From NCBI RefSeq assembly GCF_004519315.1, contig NZ_SOZE01000008.1, forward strand, positions 62,001 through 126,000: a stretch of 64,000 nt of DNA, written 5' to 3'. Origin of the DNA: Mucilaginibacter psychrotolerans. Its GTDB lineage: Bacteria > Bacteroidota > Bacteroidia > Sphingobacteriales > Sphingobacteriaceae. The notes under the pieces were generated by a model that worked only from the letters and a program-made list of their open reading frames with translations, had not been told where the DNA came from and ran no database searches. The translations under genes were made by a program, and so were the position numbers. Shown here one piece after another: positions 41,571-51,068 of the stretch. Within the stretch, counting starts at the first letter, position 1, and each line of letters opens with the position of its first letter.

Positions 41571-42494
41571 TTAAAGTGCGAATTTGATCCATCCCGAGCC
41601 CTCATTGCCGAAGATGAATTGTTTGGGGTGCAGTATCTCGGCCAGTATCTCTACCGAATCTACAATACGTGTACCGGGGCGGTTAAAGTATTGGTTGCCA
41701 TCGGCTATGTAGATGCGGTTGTTTTTTACCGCCTTTAAATCGGCAAAGCCGGGTTGCTGTAGCAGGATATCGATCTCGCGCATGGTACGCTCGATCGAAA
41801 ATCCGCAGGGCATCAGGATGATTACGTCCGGGTCGGCAGTTTGTATATCGGTCCAATTTACATACGGAGAGTGTTTACCTTGCTGCGCTAATACGGGTAC
41901 GCCGCCGGCAATAGTCACCAGTTCGGGCACCCAATTACCCGATACCATCATCGGCTCCAGCCATTCTATACAGGCCACGGAAGGTTTGTTTTCCAGGAAT
42001 TTCAACTTATGGCGGATGATATCTACCCGTTCCTGCAAATCCTCCACTAATCGCTCACCGACTTCGATAGCATCCAGCGCTGTGGCTACGGTACCGATGT
42101 CGTGAAAGATATCCTCCAGGCTATTCGGTTGCAGCGAAAGGATACGGGCGGGTTTATCCAGGTAATCTGTTAAGGCCTGCTCCACTTCGGGCAGGGAAAC
42201 GGCGCATACTTCGCATTGCGCCTGAGTAATCACTACATCGGGCTGCAATTCTTTAATTACTTCGCGTTTTACGGTGTACACAGATAATGCATCCGCCAGC
42301 AGTTCTTTTACTTTGGTATCTATAGCGGCACTGCTCATGCCATCGGGGAAGTTGGCTTCAGAGCATACGGGCAGGGCTTTTACGGTTTCAGGGTAGTCGC
42401 ATTCGTGCGAGCGGCCCACCAGGCTGCTTTCGAGGCCGAGGGCGCATACGATTTCGGTAGCGGCAGGTAACAGGGAAACTATTTTATGAGCCAT
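41571..42494 (-). CDS. BtuF/FepB-like substrate-binding protein
   Basis: A 307-residue periplasmic-binding-fold protein of the type that binds vitamin B12 or iron siderophores. It starts directly with MAHKIVSLLPAATEIVCALG, without a detectable signal peptide, which is unusual for a periplasmic protein. VVITQAQCEVCAVSLPEVEQ and AIEVGERLVEDLQERVDIIR are the linker helix, and VNWTDIQTADPDVIILMPCG the typical C-terminal half. No ABC permease or ATPase is adjacent. Some such proteins are cytoplasmic or corrinoid-related; this start may also be misplaced. Confidence 0.85.
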   Translation of the reverse strand: MAHKIVSLLPAATEIVCALGLESSLVGRSHECDYPETVKALPVCSEANFPDGMSSAAIDTKVKELLADALSVYTVKREVIKELQPDVVITQAQCEVCAVSLPEVEQALTDYLDKPARILSLQPNSLEDIFHDIGTVATALDAIEVGERLVEDLQERVDIIRHKLKFLENKPSVACIEWLEPMMVSGNWVPELVTIAGGVPVLAQQGKHSPYVNWTDIQTADPDVIILMPCGFSIERTMREIDILLQQPGFADLKAVKNNRIYIADGNQYFNRPGTRIVDSVEILAEILHPKQFIFGNEGSGWIKFAL

Positions 42495-42872
42495 TCTTTT
42501 CAGTTTGCACTTGGCAGTCTTCAGTTTACAGGAAACTGCCTTGCCAATATTTAAGCTGCAAATATGCGAAATTTATGCATGGCCGACCAGCACTTGCCCA
42601 GCGGCTTTTTACGGGTGTTCCACTTTTTTGCGTGGAACACTTATTTTTAAATTTATATTGATTGTCAGTGTTTTACATTTTTTTCTGGAACACTTTGGAA
42701 CGCCCCTGTTGTTTAAGTAACGGATGTAATTGTCTTATATACAATATTTTGACTAAAATTGAAAAATTAATGCGGGTGTTCCGCTGTAAAACGCTTGTGT
42801 AAAGCTATTGCAGGATTTTACGGCCCTCGCCACCGGCTGCAAATGCCTGCTTAATTACTATCTTTACCGCCG
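42495..42872. promoter_or_regulatory. Intergenic region with GTGTTCC/GGAACAC palindromes
   Basis: 378 bp with no gene. GTGTTCCAC-N8-GTGGAACAC is a perfect nine-bp palindrome at 42615-42640, followed by TGGAACACTTTGGAACGCC near 42686 and GGTGTTCCGC near 42775. These three related motifs on a minus/plus arrangement look like an operator array or terminator for the divergently flanked genes. Confidence 0.5.
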
Positions 42873-43499
42873 ATGATATTCCTAACCTTACTTGCCGGGG
42901 TAATAGCCAACTTTATAGGTTATATACCGCCGGGCAATATCAACCTTACGCTGGTACAGATCACCATAAACCGCGGCCTTAAGGAGGCGATGAAGTTTAT
43001 CATTGCTTTCTCCTGCGTAGAATTTCTGTTCACTTATGTGGTAATGCTGGGCGCCAAATGGCTGTCGGAAGAGGTGCGCCTGGATACCATTATCGATTGG
43101 ATAATGACGGTGTTATTCGGTACGCTGGCTGTAATTACCTGGCTCAACCGCAACAAGCCGCCCAAAACCACCTACTCGCAGCACGCCAGCATCAAATACG
43201 GCATATTGCTGGGCTTTATAAACCCCATGCAAATCCCCTTCTGGATGGTGACCGGCACCTACCTCATCACCCACGAATGGATAGACGATAAACCACTCGA
43301 CCTCGTTTTCTTCAGCATCGGCTCGGCTGCAGGTGCTTTCATTGCGCTGTTCCTGTACGCCCGCTTTGCCCGCTTCCTGCAACGGAAATTTGAACTAAGT
43401 ACCAAAATTATCGATACGGCCATTGCCATCCTGTTCTTCGGCTTTGCGCTGTACCATGTATTTAAGCAGATTTATCTGGTTTTTTTTAAGCATCATTAA
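42873..43499 (+). CDS. LysE-family amino acid exporter
   Basis: A 208-residue membrane protein with six hydrophobic segments. The N-terminus LLAGVIANFIGYIPPGNINL corresponds to the LysE/RhtB signature (PGPNN-like, here PPGN) and GFINPMQIPFWMVTGTYLI to the second. It would export a basic or other amino acid, energised by proton motive force. Start ATG at 42873 preceded by the palindrome-rich region. The next gene starts 20 bases after its stop. Confidence 0.85.
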   Translation: MIFLTLLAGVIANFIGYIPPGNINLTLVQITINRGLKEAMKFIIAFSCVEFLFTYVVMLGAKWLSEEVRLDTIIDWIMTVLFGTLAVITWLNRNKPPKTTYSQHASIKYGILLGFINPMQIPFWMVTGTYLITHEWIDDKPLDLVFFSIGSAAGAFIALFLYARFARFLQRKFELSTKIIDTAIAILFFGFALYHVFKQIYLVFFKHH

Positions 43500-43518
43500 G
43501 CTTATCGAGGGATGTGAT

Positions 43519-43932
43519 ATGAAAGCAGGATTTTTTTTAATAATCGCTATCATCTTGTTAGGGTGCAATTTTAAAAGCACTAATACCCCAATTAAAAACC
43601 CTAATTTGATTACACCCCGTGACAGTATTCTCTTAGGGGGGTGGACAACCTGCGAAAGTAAATCAGGTGACATGATGATTACCAGAAACTCATGCATCAA
43701 GTGGCTTTTTCAAGCAAACCATTGCGGTTTTGTGGGCTTGGAAAACGCCACCTTACACTTCGATTGGCGTGTGGCCGGCGATACGCTTTATATCAGGAAC
43801 AAAATTGGAAATCTGTTTATTGAGAATGGCAAATATTCGGTCAAAGTACGCAAGAATGGTAATGACAGGATTGTTATAATTTCAGATACCACGCAGCGTC
43901 AAGAATATCTTCTTAGCGGCCCACCAAAATAG
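43519..43932 (+). CDS. Small lipoprotein, unknown
   Basis: A 137-residue protein: signal MKAGFFLIIAIILLGC with lipobox ILLGC at residue 16, then a flexible stretch and a beta-rich domain (ENATLHFDWRVAGDTLYIRN, GNDRIVIISDTTQRQ). The frame is open upstream from 43423 inside the LysE gene, but the ATG at 43519 is the right start. No family is recognised; the fold resembles lipocalin-like lipid-anchored proteins. Confidence 0.7.
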   Translation: MKAGFFLIIAIILLGCNFKSTNTPIKNPNLITPRDSILLGGWTTCESKSGDMMITRNSCIKWLFQANHCGFVGLENATLHFDWRVAGDTLYIRNKIGNLFIENGKYSVKVRKNGNDRIVIISDTTQRQEYLLSGPPK

Positions 43933-43941
43933 TTACTCTTC

Positions 43942-45003
43942 TTACTCTCCCTTCACAGCGCCGGTCTTTCTCCCCACATTCCATATCTTCTCCGCTTTGC
44001 GGCCAACCAGCCAGAAGGATAGGGCCAGGATGGAAAAGAACAGCGTTTTATTGGTGCCATCCCAAAAGTACTCGAAGTATTTGGTGTACAGGAAGATGAT
44101 GAGGAACGTAATGCCGAACTCCCGCGCTATGGCATCTTTGTTTTTTAGGCCGTATAGCAGAAAGCCTCCGGCTACTACAGCCGAAATAATGCCCCAGTAA
44201 AACAGGTTGAGCTGCTTTATGCGCCACCAGGTATCCAGGCTGCCGTAATTACCGAATATGCTGAACAGCCAAAGCGACATAAACAGGTACAGCATACCCA
44301 CCACATAGGTAAGTTCCCAAAAAAAGGCGAACCATTTTTGATTTTTGAGGATATGGCAGGCAGCAACCAGCAACAAGCCGAATAAGATGAAACGCAGCGG
44401 GTAATTCATGCCCAAGAAGTAGAGTGCCCAATTGGTTTGGTAACCCGTTTCGGTACCGAACCAGCTGCCGAGCGATACCAGCGCGAACAGCCAAATGAGC
44501 CGGGATTTCATGTGCCAGGCTAAAAAACCGTACACCAATACCGAAACCAGGAACAGCAACGAGTAGTGCCCCGAACCGTTATCGAAGGTTTTACCCAGGT
44601 AGGCTATGCAGCATGCAGTAGCAAAAACGCCCATGAAGATAATAGCCTCGTTGCTGAACACCGTTTGAGGGTACAGCTTTTCGCGGCGGCGACCGAGATA
44701 AAACAAGCCAACGGCAGCCAAAGCCGAAAGGATGCTGATAACGATATCCGGCGTATCATACAGCTTTTTAAGCCAGTTGATAACAGCATCATCCACAATT
44801 AGCGAACCAACGGCTACCGCGCCGCACAGCAAGGCCACCCAAAACGAGTATTTGGCCAGCCGCATCCAGTCGAACCCCTTTATTTCATAGGAATCGCGCA
44901 GTTGAGCAGCCTGTTCAGCATTTATTAAGTTGTCTTTTTCCCAGTGGGAGATGGTGCTGTTTAAAAATTCGCTTTCTTGTTTATCGAGGTTGAGTTTGGG
45001 CAT
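43942..45003 (-). CDS. DUF2157-family membrane protein
   Basis: A 353-residue protein: soluble helical N-terminus (about 1-45) with NLINAEQAAQLRDSYEIKG, then about ten hydrophobic helices alternating with short loops. This is the DUF2157 family; function is unknown. The Lys/Gly-rich C-terminal tail ends GRKTGAVKGE. Converges on the small lipoprotein gene with nine bases between stops. Confidence 0.85.
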   Translation of the reverse strand: MPKLNLDKQESEFLNSTISHWEKDNLINAEQAAQLRDSYEIKGFDWMRLAKYSFWVALLCGAVAVGSLIVDDAVINWLKKLYDTPDIVISILSALAAVGLFYLGRRREKLYPQTVFSNEAIIFMGVFATACCIAYLGKTFDNGSGHYSLLFLVSVLVYGFLAWHMKSRLIWLFALVSLGSWFGTETGYQTNWALYFLGMNYPLRFILFGLLLVAACHILKNQKWFAFFWELTYVVGMLYLFMSLWLFSIFGNYGSLDTWWRIKQLNLFYWGIISAVVAGGFLLYGLKNKDAIAREFGITFLIIFLYTKYFEYFWDGTNKTLFFSILALSFWLVGRKAEKIWNVGRKTGAVKGE

Positions 45004-45090
45004 AATGTACAGATGTGGCGCATCGCCCTAGGGCAAAAAAATCAGTTTAGAGATGTGTTATAAACCTGTGTCTAAAAAATCGCTCAGGAT

Positions 45091-45179
45091 AAAATTGGCT
45101 TTGTGTTCTTTGTGTTTCTTCCTTTGTGGTAAAAATTAAACACAAAGGGCACTAAGGTTTTGCACAAAGTTCACAAAGA
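45091..45179. repeat. Dispersed CACAAAG repeat, copy 1
   Basis: GGCTTTGTGTTCTTTGTG and then CCTTTGTGGTAAAAATTA, ending CACAAAGTTCACAAAG, form a long imperfect inverted repeat of the kind found between Bacteroidota genes. A related copy is at 47432-47530, so the two flank the TonB receptor gene. Confidence 0.8.
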
Positions 45180-45302
45180 TATATTGACCAAATTTTTATT
45201 TTTGCTTTTGACAGAGTCTCTTGGTTAATATTTTAAAGGTAAGGGATATTTTTTGCTTTTAGATAATACGCGGCGGTGGATTTTAAAAGTAAACGAAAGC
45301 CC

Positions 45303-47372
45303 TCATAAACTAATCCCCAATCCCGCATAATAACTCCTCGGTGCCGATGGGTTATAATAGCGACTGCCTATAGCATTCAAATCGTTGCCGAGGCTGTATT
45401 TTTCGTTCAGCAGGTTATCGGCTCCCGCGTAAATTTCCAGGCGTGTTTTGCCGATGGGGTGCTGCCACGATGCTTTGGCTTGTAGCAGGTTGTACTTGCC
45501 CGCGTAAACGGTATTTCCATCGGTAAGCGGTATTTTGGCGGTATAGTTGTGTTGTACGAATAACGAAAATCCCTGTGGGAACAAGGCTTGCAGGGACGAC
45601 ACCAGCACCTCGCCCGGTACACCCGTTAGCTTATTGCCCGAGTAATTGTTGCCCGCCACATTATAATCCCTGAATTTGAAACGGCTGATGCTTACAGAAG
45701 TATTGAACTGCAGGCCACGCAGGAACCGCACATTGTTTTGGCGGATGAGCCACCAGGTAAAGGCCAGTTCGGCACCCGGTTGCTTGGTGCCCCCGGCGTT
45801 GAGGTAGTACTCGGTTTCGTCGGGATTAAGCTGGCGCACAATGGCGTTGTTGATGCGGTAATAAAACACCGAGGCATCCAGCAGCAGGCTTTCATTGTGA
45901 TTGCGTAGGCGGAACCCCGTTTCATAGTTCCAGCCGAATTGTGCCTGCAAGCCGGTATTGACGATATTGTTGGTGGGGCGTACCTCGGCAGTGGTTGGGG
46001 TAGAGTAGCCGCGACTAACCGATGCACGCCAGATAAAATCGTTGGTGATCTTGTAGCTCAGCGCCAGCCTCGGCATCAATTGCGGACTAAAATCACGGTC
46101 GGTAAAAGCTGCCTCGTTCAGCGGTGCGGTGTTCCTGAATGCGTAGTGGTAGTAGTTGAGGCTGAGCGCCGCTTCGGCATGCAGGCGTTTGTAGATATCT
46201 GCTGCGTAGCGCGCAAAAAAGAAATGCTGATTGGTGTTGATCTTATCAATCTTCTGCACATTGCCCTTTACGCCCTTGTTGTTATCGTAATTGCTGATGA
46301 GCGAATTGGTTTGCTGCCATTCCAGTCCAAGGTTAAGCTTGCCCTTATAATTCTCGCTGGCTTTACCCGCAAACTCAAAATAGCTGCGCAGGCCGTAGGT
46401 ATCCTCGTTGCGCTGCTCGTAATTGGTAATGAAGGGGTTGGCAAAATCTACATGGTTGCCAAATACGGCCAGTACATTGCGTATGCCCGGTGCCAGCAGT
46501 GCATCATTGGTGATGCCGCCTAACAGTATTTTGGTATTGATGCGTATCTTTTGGTCGATAGCGCTGGGTAGCGTTTTGGTGGCCAGCCTCGCCGAGCGCG
46601 GGTCGGCCTGCATTTGGGCCATGGTGAGGCCGCCGGGTGTTTGGTAGTCGAGGTCGGAGTACAGCACCGTGCTGCGCAATTCGCTGGTTTTGGCATATTG
46701 CCAGGCATAGCCACCCTGCAGGTAGCTACGGTGCATGCGGCTGTTTTGGCGGTAACCATCGTAGTTTTGGTAAGATTGATTGAGGTTGAAACGGGAATTG
46801 TTGCTCATCTGCTGCAATGACACTTTCTGATGGAACAAACCGTACGAGCCACCGTTGATGCCTGCCGAAAGATAACTGCTATCGGTTTTATTTGCCGGGT
46901 TCAGCAGTACCACGCCGCCGCTGTTGGCGCCAAAGAGGCTGCCATCGGGGCCTTTCAATATCTCTATGTGGCGGATGTTGGCGATATCGATCGTATTCAG
47001 GTAGGTATTGCCGCCTGCATCGGTTAGCGGTATCTCGTCAAAATAAACCTTTACATCGCGCACGCCAAATGGCGAACGCAGCAGGCTGCCCCTGATAGAT
47101 AATCGGTAACTACCCGGCGAGCGTTCCTCGGCCCTTACACCAGGCACGGTATTCAGGGCGGTAACAAAGGAATTATCGGGCTGTAGTTTTAGCTGCTTTG
47201 CGCTTAATACGCTTACCGAAGCGGGTACGCTCAACACGGGTTGCTCGCTCAGGTATCCTTTTACGGTAACAGTTTGCAATTGCCTGGTGGTATCGGCTTT
47301 GGGTTTGGTTTGAGCGATGGCGTGGACAGCTAATAGCGAAAAGACAATTACGGCAGAGTAGATTTTCTTCAT
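45303..47372 (-). CDS. TonB-dependent outer-membrane receptor
   Basis: A 689-residue receptor: signal peptide MKKIYSAVIVFSLLAVHAIA, plug domain (about residues 40-160) with TVKGYLSEQPVLSVPASVSV and the IEILKGPDGSLFGANSGGV segment, then a 22-strand barrel ending NPSAPRSYYAGLGISL. No N-terminal signalling extension and no SusD partner, so iron/cobalamin or other small ligand rather than a glycan uptake system is likely. The frame starts at a codon at 47387, but the ATG at 47372 begins the signal peptide. Confidence 0.93.
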   Translation of the reverse strand: MKKIYSAVIVFSLLAVHAIAQTKPKADTTRQLQTVTVKGYLSEQPVLSVPASVSVLSAKQLKLQPDNSFVTALNTVPGVRAEERSPGSYRLSIRGSLLRSPFGVRDVKVYFDEIPLTDAGGNTYLNTIDIANIRHIEILKGPDGSLFGANSGGVVLLNPANKTDSSYLSAGINGGSYGLFHQKVSLQQMSNNSRFNLNQSYQNYDGYRQNSRMHRSYLQGGYAWQYAKTSELRSTVLYSDLDYQTPGGLTMAQMQADPRSARLATKTLPSAIDQKIRINTKILLGGITNDALLAPGIRNVLAVFGNHVDFANPFITNYEQRNEDTYGLRSYFEFAGKASENYKGKLNLGLEWQQTNSLISNYDNNKGVKGNVQKIDKINTNQHFFFARYAADIYKRLHAEAALSLNYYHYAFRNTAPLNEAAFTDRDFSPQLMPRLALSYKITNDFIWRASVSRGYSTPTTAEVRPTNNIVNTGLQAQFGWNYETGFRLRNHNESLLLDASVFYYRINNAIVRQLNPDETEYYLNAGGTKQPGAELAFTWWLIRQNNVRFLRGLQFNTSVSISRFKFRDYNVAGNNYSGNKLTGVPGEVLVSSLQALFPQGFSLFVQHNYTAKIPLTDGNTVYAGKYNLLQAKASWQHPIGKTRLEIYAGADNLLNEKYSLGNDLNAIGSRYYNPSAPRSYYAGLGISL

Positions 47373-47431
47373 ATCGATGCAAAACAAAAATGAGGCAGTA
47401 GCATAAACCGGTTAGTAAAAACCATTCAAAA

Positions 47432-47530
47432 ATAAAACTTGGCTTTGTGCTCCCTGTGGTCCTCCCTCTGTGTACTCTGTGGTAAAATTAACCACAAAGA
47501 GCACTAAGATCTTTCACAAAGGTCACAAAG
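47432..47530. repeat. Dispersed CACAAAG repeat, copy 2
   Basis: GGCTTTGTGCTCCCTGTGGT through GGTAAAATTAACCACAAAG to TTTCACAAAGGTCACAAAG. Related to copy 1 at 45091 in the same orientation. Confidence 0.8.
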
Positions 47531-47614
47531 TTATGTCCTTCGCCAATTTTATTTTGTTGTGCAGGTGGTTTTTTTTTTGATACAGCGTCATCCGTCAGCA
47601 ACAATTACAAATTT

Positions 47615-48931
47615 TTACTTTACGGCTACGCGCCATATTTTATTGCCGCTGTCGTCGGCTACCAGCAGCGAGCCATCGCGGGCTGCCATTACGGCAACGG
47701 GGCGACCGTAAACTTCCTGTTTTACGCTGTCGGCTATAAACCCGGTCAGGAAATCTTCCATTTTGGCACCGGGCTTGTTATTGGCAAAGGGCACAAAAGT
47801 TACCTTATAGCCCGATAGTTTAGCGCGGTTCCAGGATCCATGCTGACCGATGAATGCACCGCCTTTGTATTTAGCGGGGAATTTATCGCCATTGTAAAAT
47901 GTGAGGCCGAGGGATGCGGTATGCGCACCGAGGGCAAAATCGGGCGTGAGGGTTTTCTTCACCATATCGGGCCGTTTTACTTCGGGGCGAGGGTCCTCGT
48001 GCTGGCCAAAGTAAGCCCAGGGCCAGCCGTAAAAGCCGCCTTGTTTTACGCTGCTCAGGTAATCGGGCACCAGTTCATCGCCCAGTTCGTCGCGCTCGTT
48101 TACCACGGTGTACAGGGTGCCCGTGCCGGGTTGCAGGGCCATACCCACCGGGTTGCGCAAGCCCGCACCGTAAATGGTCTCGCCGCTACCATCGGGGTTA
48201 ATCAACAGAATGTTGGCGCGACGGCGCTCGTTTTCCATACCGTGCTCGGCTATGTTGGTGCCAGAGCCAACCGATACGAAGATTTTATCGCCTGCGGCGT
48301 TGGCCAGCAGGTTGCGCGTCCAATGGTTGTTGTAGCCACCTGCGGGCAGGGACAGTATCATTTTACCGGGATCGGTTATTTTTGTTTGCCCGGCTTTATA
48401 AGGATATTGCCATAGGCCATCGGTATTGGCTACATAAAAGGAATTGCCCATAATGAGCATGCCATAGGGCTGGTTCAGCTTATCCAGAAAAACGGTTTTG
48501 GTTTCGGGGATGCCGTCGCCGTTGGCATCGCGCAGCAGGGTAATTCTGTTGGCGCTTTTATTGAGGTTTTGCGAACCGGCTGCGCCGATGATTTTGGCCC
48601 CCAGTTTTTTGATGCCTTTTAATTCGGTGTTCGCTTCGGAAACCAATATATCGCCATTAGGCGCTAGGTAGATATTGCGCGGGTTGGCCAGGCTATCGGC
48701 AAAAAGGCTTACGCTAAAGCCTGTAGGCGCTATGGGCGTCTTGCCCTTTGGCCAGCCAATAACCTTGCAGTAATTGCGTGCGGATTTTGTTTGGAAAGGG
48801 GCGGGGAGGGCAACCGTTTGGCTATCGGGAGTTTGCAGGGTATCCTGTTTGCTTAAGTCGGCCTTTTTATTTTGCGAGCATGCCGATAAAGCAACAGCCA
48901 GCAGTAGGGTTGGTATTAATTTAATTTTCAT
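47615..48931 (-). CDS. PQQ-dependent sugar dehydrogenase-like lipoprotein (sorbosone dehydrogenase family)
   Basis: A 438-residue six-bladed beta-propeller enzyme: signal IPTLLLAVALSACSQ with lipobox ALSAC near residue 18, then GFSVSLFADSLANPRNIYLA, LVSEANTELKGIKK, GLRNPVGMALQPGTGTLY, and near the end GSWNRAKLSGYKVTFVPF. These are typical of the soluble glucose/sorbosone dehydrogenase family, which oxidises aldoses with PQQ and calcium. No PQQ-synthesis genes are nearby. It would act in the periplasm or outer membrane. Confidence 0.9.
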   Translation of the reverse strand: MKIKLIPTLLLAVALSACSQNKKADLSKQDTLQTPDSQTVALPAPFQTKSARNYCKVIGWPKGKTPIAPTGFSVSLFADSLANPRNIYLAPNGDILVSEANTELKGIKKLGAKIIGAAGSQNLNKSANRITLLRDANGDGIPETKTVFLDKLNQPYGMLIMGNSFYVANTDGLWQYPYKAGQTKITDPGKMILSLPAGGYNNHWTRNLLANAAGDKIFVSVGSGTNIAEHGMENERRRANILLINPDGSGETIYGAGLRNPVGMALQPGTGTLYTVVNERDELGDELVPDYLSSVKQGGFYGWPWAYFGQHEDPRPEVKRPDMVKKTLTPDFALGAHTASLGLTFYNGDKFPAKYKGGAFIGQHGSWNRAKLSGYKVTFVPFANNKPGAKMEDFLTGFIADSVKQEVYGRPVAVMAARDGSLLVADDSGNKIWRVAVK

Positions 48932-49089
48932 TTTATATCGTATCCGGTAAATTAATTAACCTTTTAGCCGGATGCATTGTTTTGGTGATTTATGTTTTGC
49001 ATAATGTTATCCAATATTGATAATAAACATGCATCCTATCTTAAAAAGTTTATTTTTGGCGAATTAACTGTTTGTATAACAGTGTACCC

Positions 49090-51051
49090 ATGCGACCAAT
49101 AAAGCTACCTATTTTTATTTTCCTGTTTAGTGTCCTCAGCATCTTACAGGTGCATGCCCAGGTGTGTAAAGGCAGTTTGGGAGACCCGGTTATCAACCAG
49201 GATTTTGGATCGGGCAATGGACCCGGCGCACCGCTTGGCACCCTCGTAACCAGTTATAACTACACGGCCGATAGCTGCCCCAATGATGGCAGTTATTCTA
49301 TCGGCAGCCGTACCAGCGGCTGCTTCAGCGGATCCTGGCATACAATTACTAAAGACCATACGGGTAACGCCAACGGCTATATGATGATCATCAATGCATC
49401 AAATAATCCCGGGCAGTTTTTTCAGCAGCTCACACCCGTGGGTGCGCTGTGCCAGAATACCACTTACGAGTTTTCGGCCTGGATATTGAACCTCATCCTG
49501 CCATCATCCTGCAATGGGCAATCATCAAGGCCAAATATTACATTTATCATCGAAACACCTGATGGTGTTGTTTTACCAACCTCGGATCCTAATACCGGTG
49601 ATATTTTACCAACAAACCTGCCCGATCAATGGATTCAGAAAAGAACTTTTTTCACTACGCCGCCGGGAGTTACGCAGGTAGTATTGAAAATGATAAATAA
49701 TGCGCCCGGTGGTTGCGGTAACGATTTGCTATTGGATGATATCACCTTCAGGGCCTGCGGGCCGGTGGTGCAGGCGGGTTTTGCAGGCTCGACATCAGTT
49801 ACTACCCAAAATGTTTGTGAAAAGCAGCCCGCAGTTTTTGATATCAGTGCTACACCAGAAGAGGGTTACACCAGTGCGGCTTTCCAATGGCAGCGTAATT
49901 TTAACGATGGCAAGGGCTGGGTGGATACTGTTGGCGCAACCGAAAAATCCCTACATATCGTGTTTCCCAATAGCCAGGTGGGCGATTATATGTACCGCAT
50001 GGGCGTGGCCGAAAGCAGCAACATATCGTCGTTAAACTGCCGTGTGTACTCAAACCCGGTTACCATAACGGTTAGCAAATATCCGGTGGTGCCCGCCATA
50101 CCGCCAACAGAAGTTTGTGAGGGCGAGACACTAACCTTAACGGCCACAGGCGGCGTACTCTACAGCTGGACGGGCCCCAACCTGCCCGCCACCAGCCAGA
50201 ACCAATTGGTTATCAGAAATGTAACGGCGGCCAATGCCGGGAAGTATCAGGTAACGGTTACCTCGGCGCAGGGCTGCGAAACCATCCGCTTTGCAGATGT
50301 TACCGTAAAACCAAAACCTGTGATTACGGTGAGCCAGACCGCTACGATATGCCGGTCGGCAAGTACGGTAATTACCGCCAATGCCCCGGGCGCGGCAAGT
50401 TATAGCTGGGCACCTGCAACAGGCCTGTCTGATGCCAATGTGGCAAGCCCCATTGCCAGTCCCGATGCTACTACCGTTTACACCGTAACCGTTACCGGCG
50501 CCAATGGTTGCAGCAATACCGAGCAGGTCACCGTAAAAGTAGTAGACCGGCCCACTGCCGATGCGGGGAAGGACAAGAAGATTTTCCAGGGGCAATCTGT
50601 AAAACTGGATGGCAGCAGTACTGGTGAGGTGCTAAGCTATAGCTGGTCACCCACCGATTATTTGGACGACCCGAACTCGGCAACGCCAACGGCATCGCCC
50701 ATGGAAGATATTACCTACACGCTTACCGTAACATCATTAAATAATTGCTTCACCGCGCAGGACGAGGTTTTTGTGCGCGTGTATAAGAAAGTTGTTATTC
50801 CCAACACTTTCTCGCCCAATAACGATGGCACCAACGATATCTGGAACATCGAGGCGCTTGAAACTTACGCGCAAAGCACTATCAAAATATTTAACAAGAA
50901 CGGGCAGCAGGTTTATGCCAGCACCGGCTACGCCAAACCATGGAACGGCACGCTTAACGGCAAACTGCTCCCTGGCGGTACGTACTACTACGTTATCGAC
51001 CTGAAGAACGACTCGCCGCTGCTATCGGGCTGGGTGCTGTTGGTGCGGTAA
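49090..51051 (+). CDS. T9SS-secreted multi-domain surface protein with gliding C-terminal domain
   Basis: A 653-residue exported protein: signal peptide RPIKLPIFIFLFSVLSILQ, a beta-sandwich with a DLLLDDITFRACG end (about 20-235), then three Ig/PKD-like repeats including SYSWAPATGLSDANVASPI and KKIFQGQSVKLDGSSTGEVL (about 240-575), and a C-terminal CHU_C/gliding motility domain with VIPNTFSPNNDGTNDIWNIE and LPGGTYYYVIDL that directs type IX secretion. A first start codon TTG at 49072 is less likely than ATG 49090. It would be attached to or released from the cell surface. Confidence 0.93.
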   Translation: MRPIKLPIFIFLFSVLSILQVHAQVCKGSLGDPVINQDFGSGNGPGAPLGTLVTSYNYTADSCPNDGSYSIGSRTSGCFSGSWHTITKDHTGNANGYMMIINASNNPGQFFQQLTPVGALCQNTTYEFSAWILNLILPSSCNGQSSRPNITFIIETPDGVVLPTSDPNTGDILPTNLPDQWIQKRTFFTTPPGVTQVVLKMINNAPGGCGNDLLLDDITFRACGPVVQAGFAGSTSVTTQNVCEKQPAVFDISATPEEGYTSAAFQWQRNFNDGKGWVDTVGATEKSLHIVFPNSQVGDYMYRMGVAESSNISSLNCRVYSNPVTITVSKYPVVPAIPPTEVCEGETLTLTATGGVLYSWTGPNLPATSQNQLVIRNVTAANAGKYQVTVTSAQGCETIRFADVTVKPKPVITVSQTATICRSASTVITANAPGAASYSWAPATGLSDANVASPIASPDATTVYTVTVTGANGCSNTEQVTVKVVDRPTADAGKDKKIFQGQSVKLDGSSTGEVLSYSWSPTDYLDDPNSATPTASPMEDITYTLTVTSLNNCFTAQDEVFVRVYKKVVIPNTFSPNNDGTNDIWNIEALETYAQSTIKIFNKNGQQVYASTGYAKPWNGTLNGKLLPGGTYYYVIDLKNDSPLLSGWVLLVR

Positions 51052-51068
51052 GAGGCTTTGCAGGCCAA

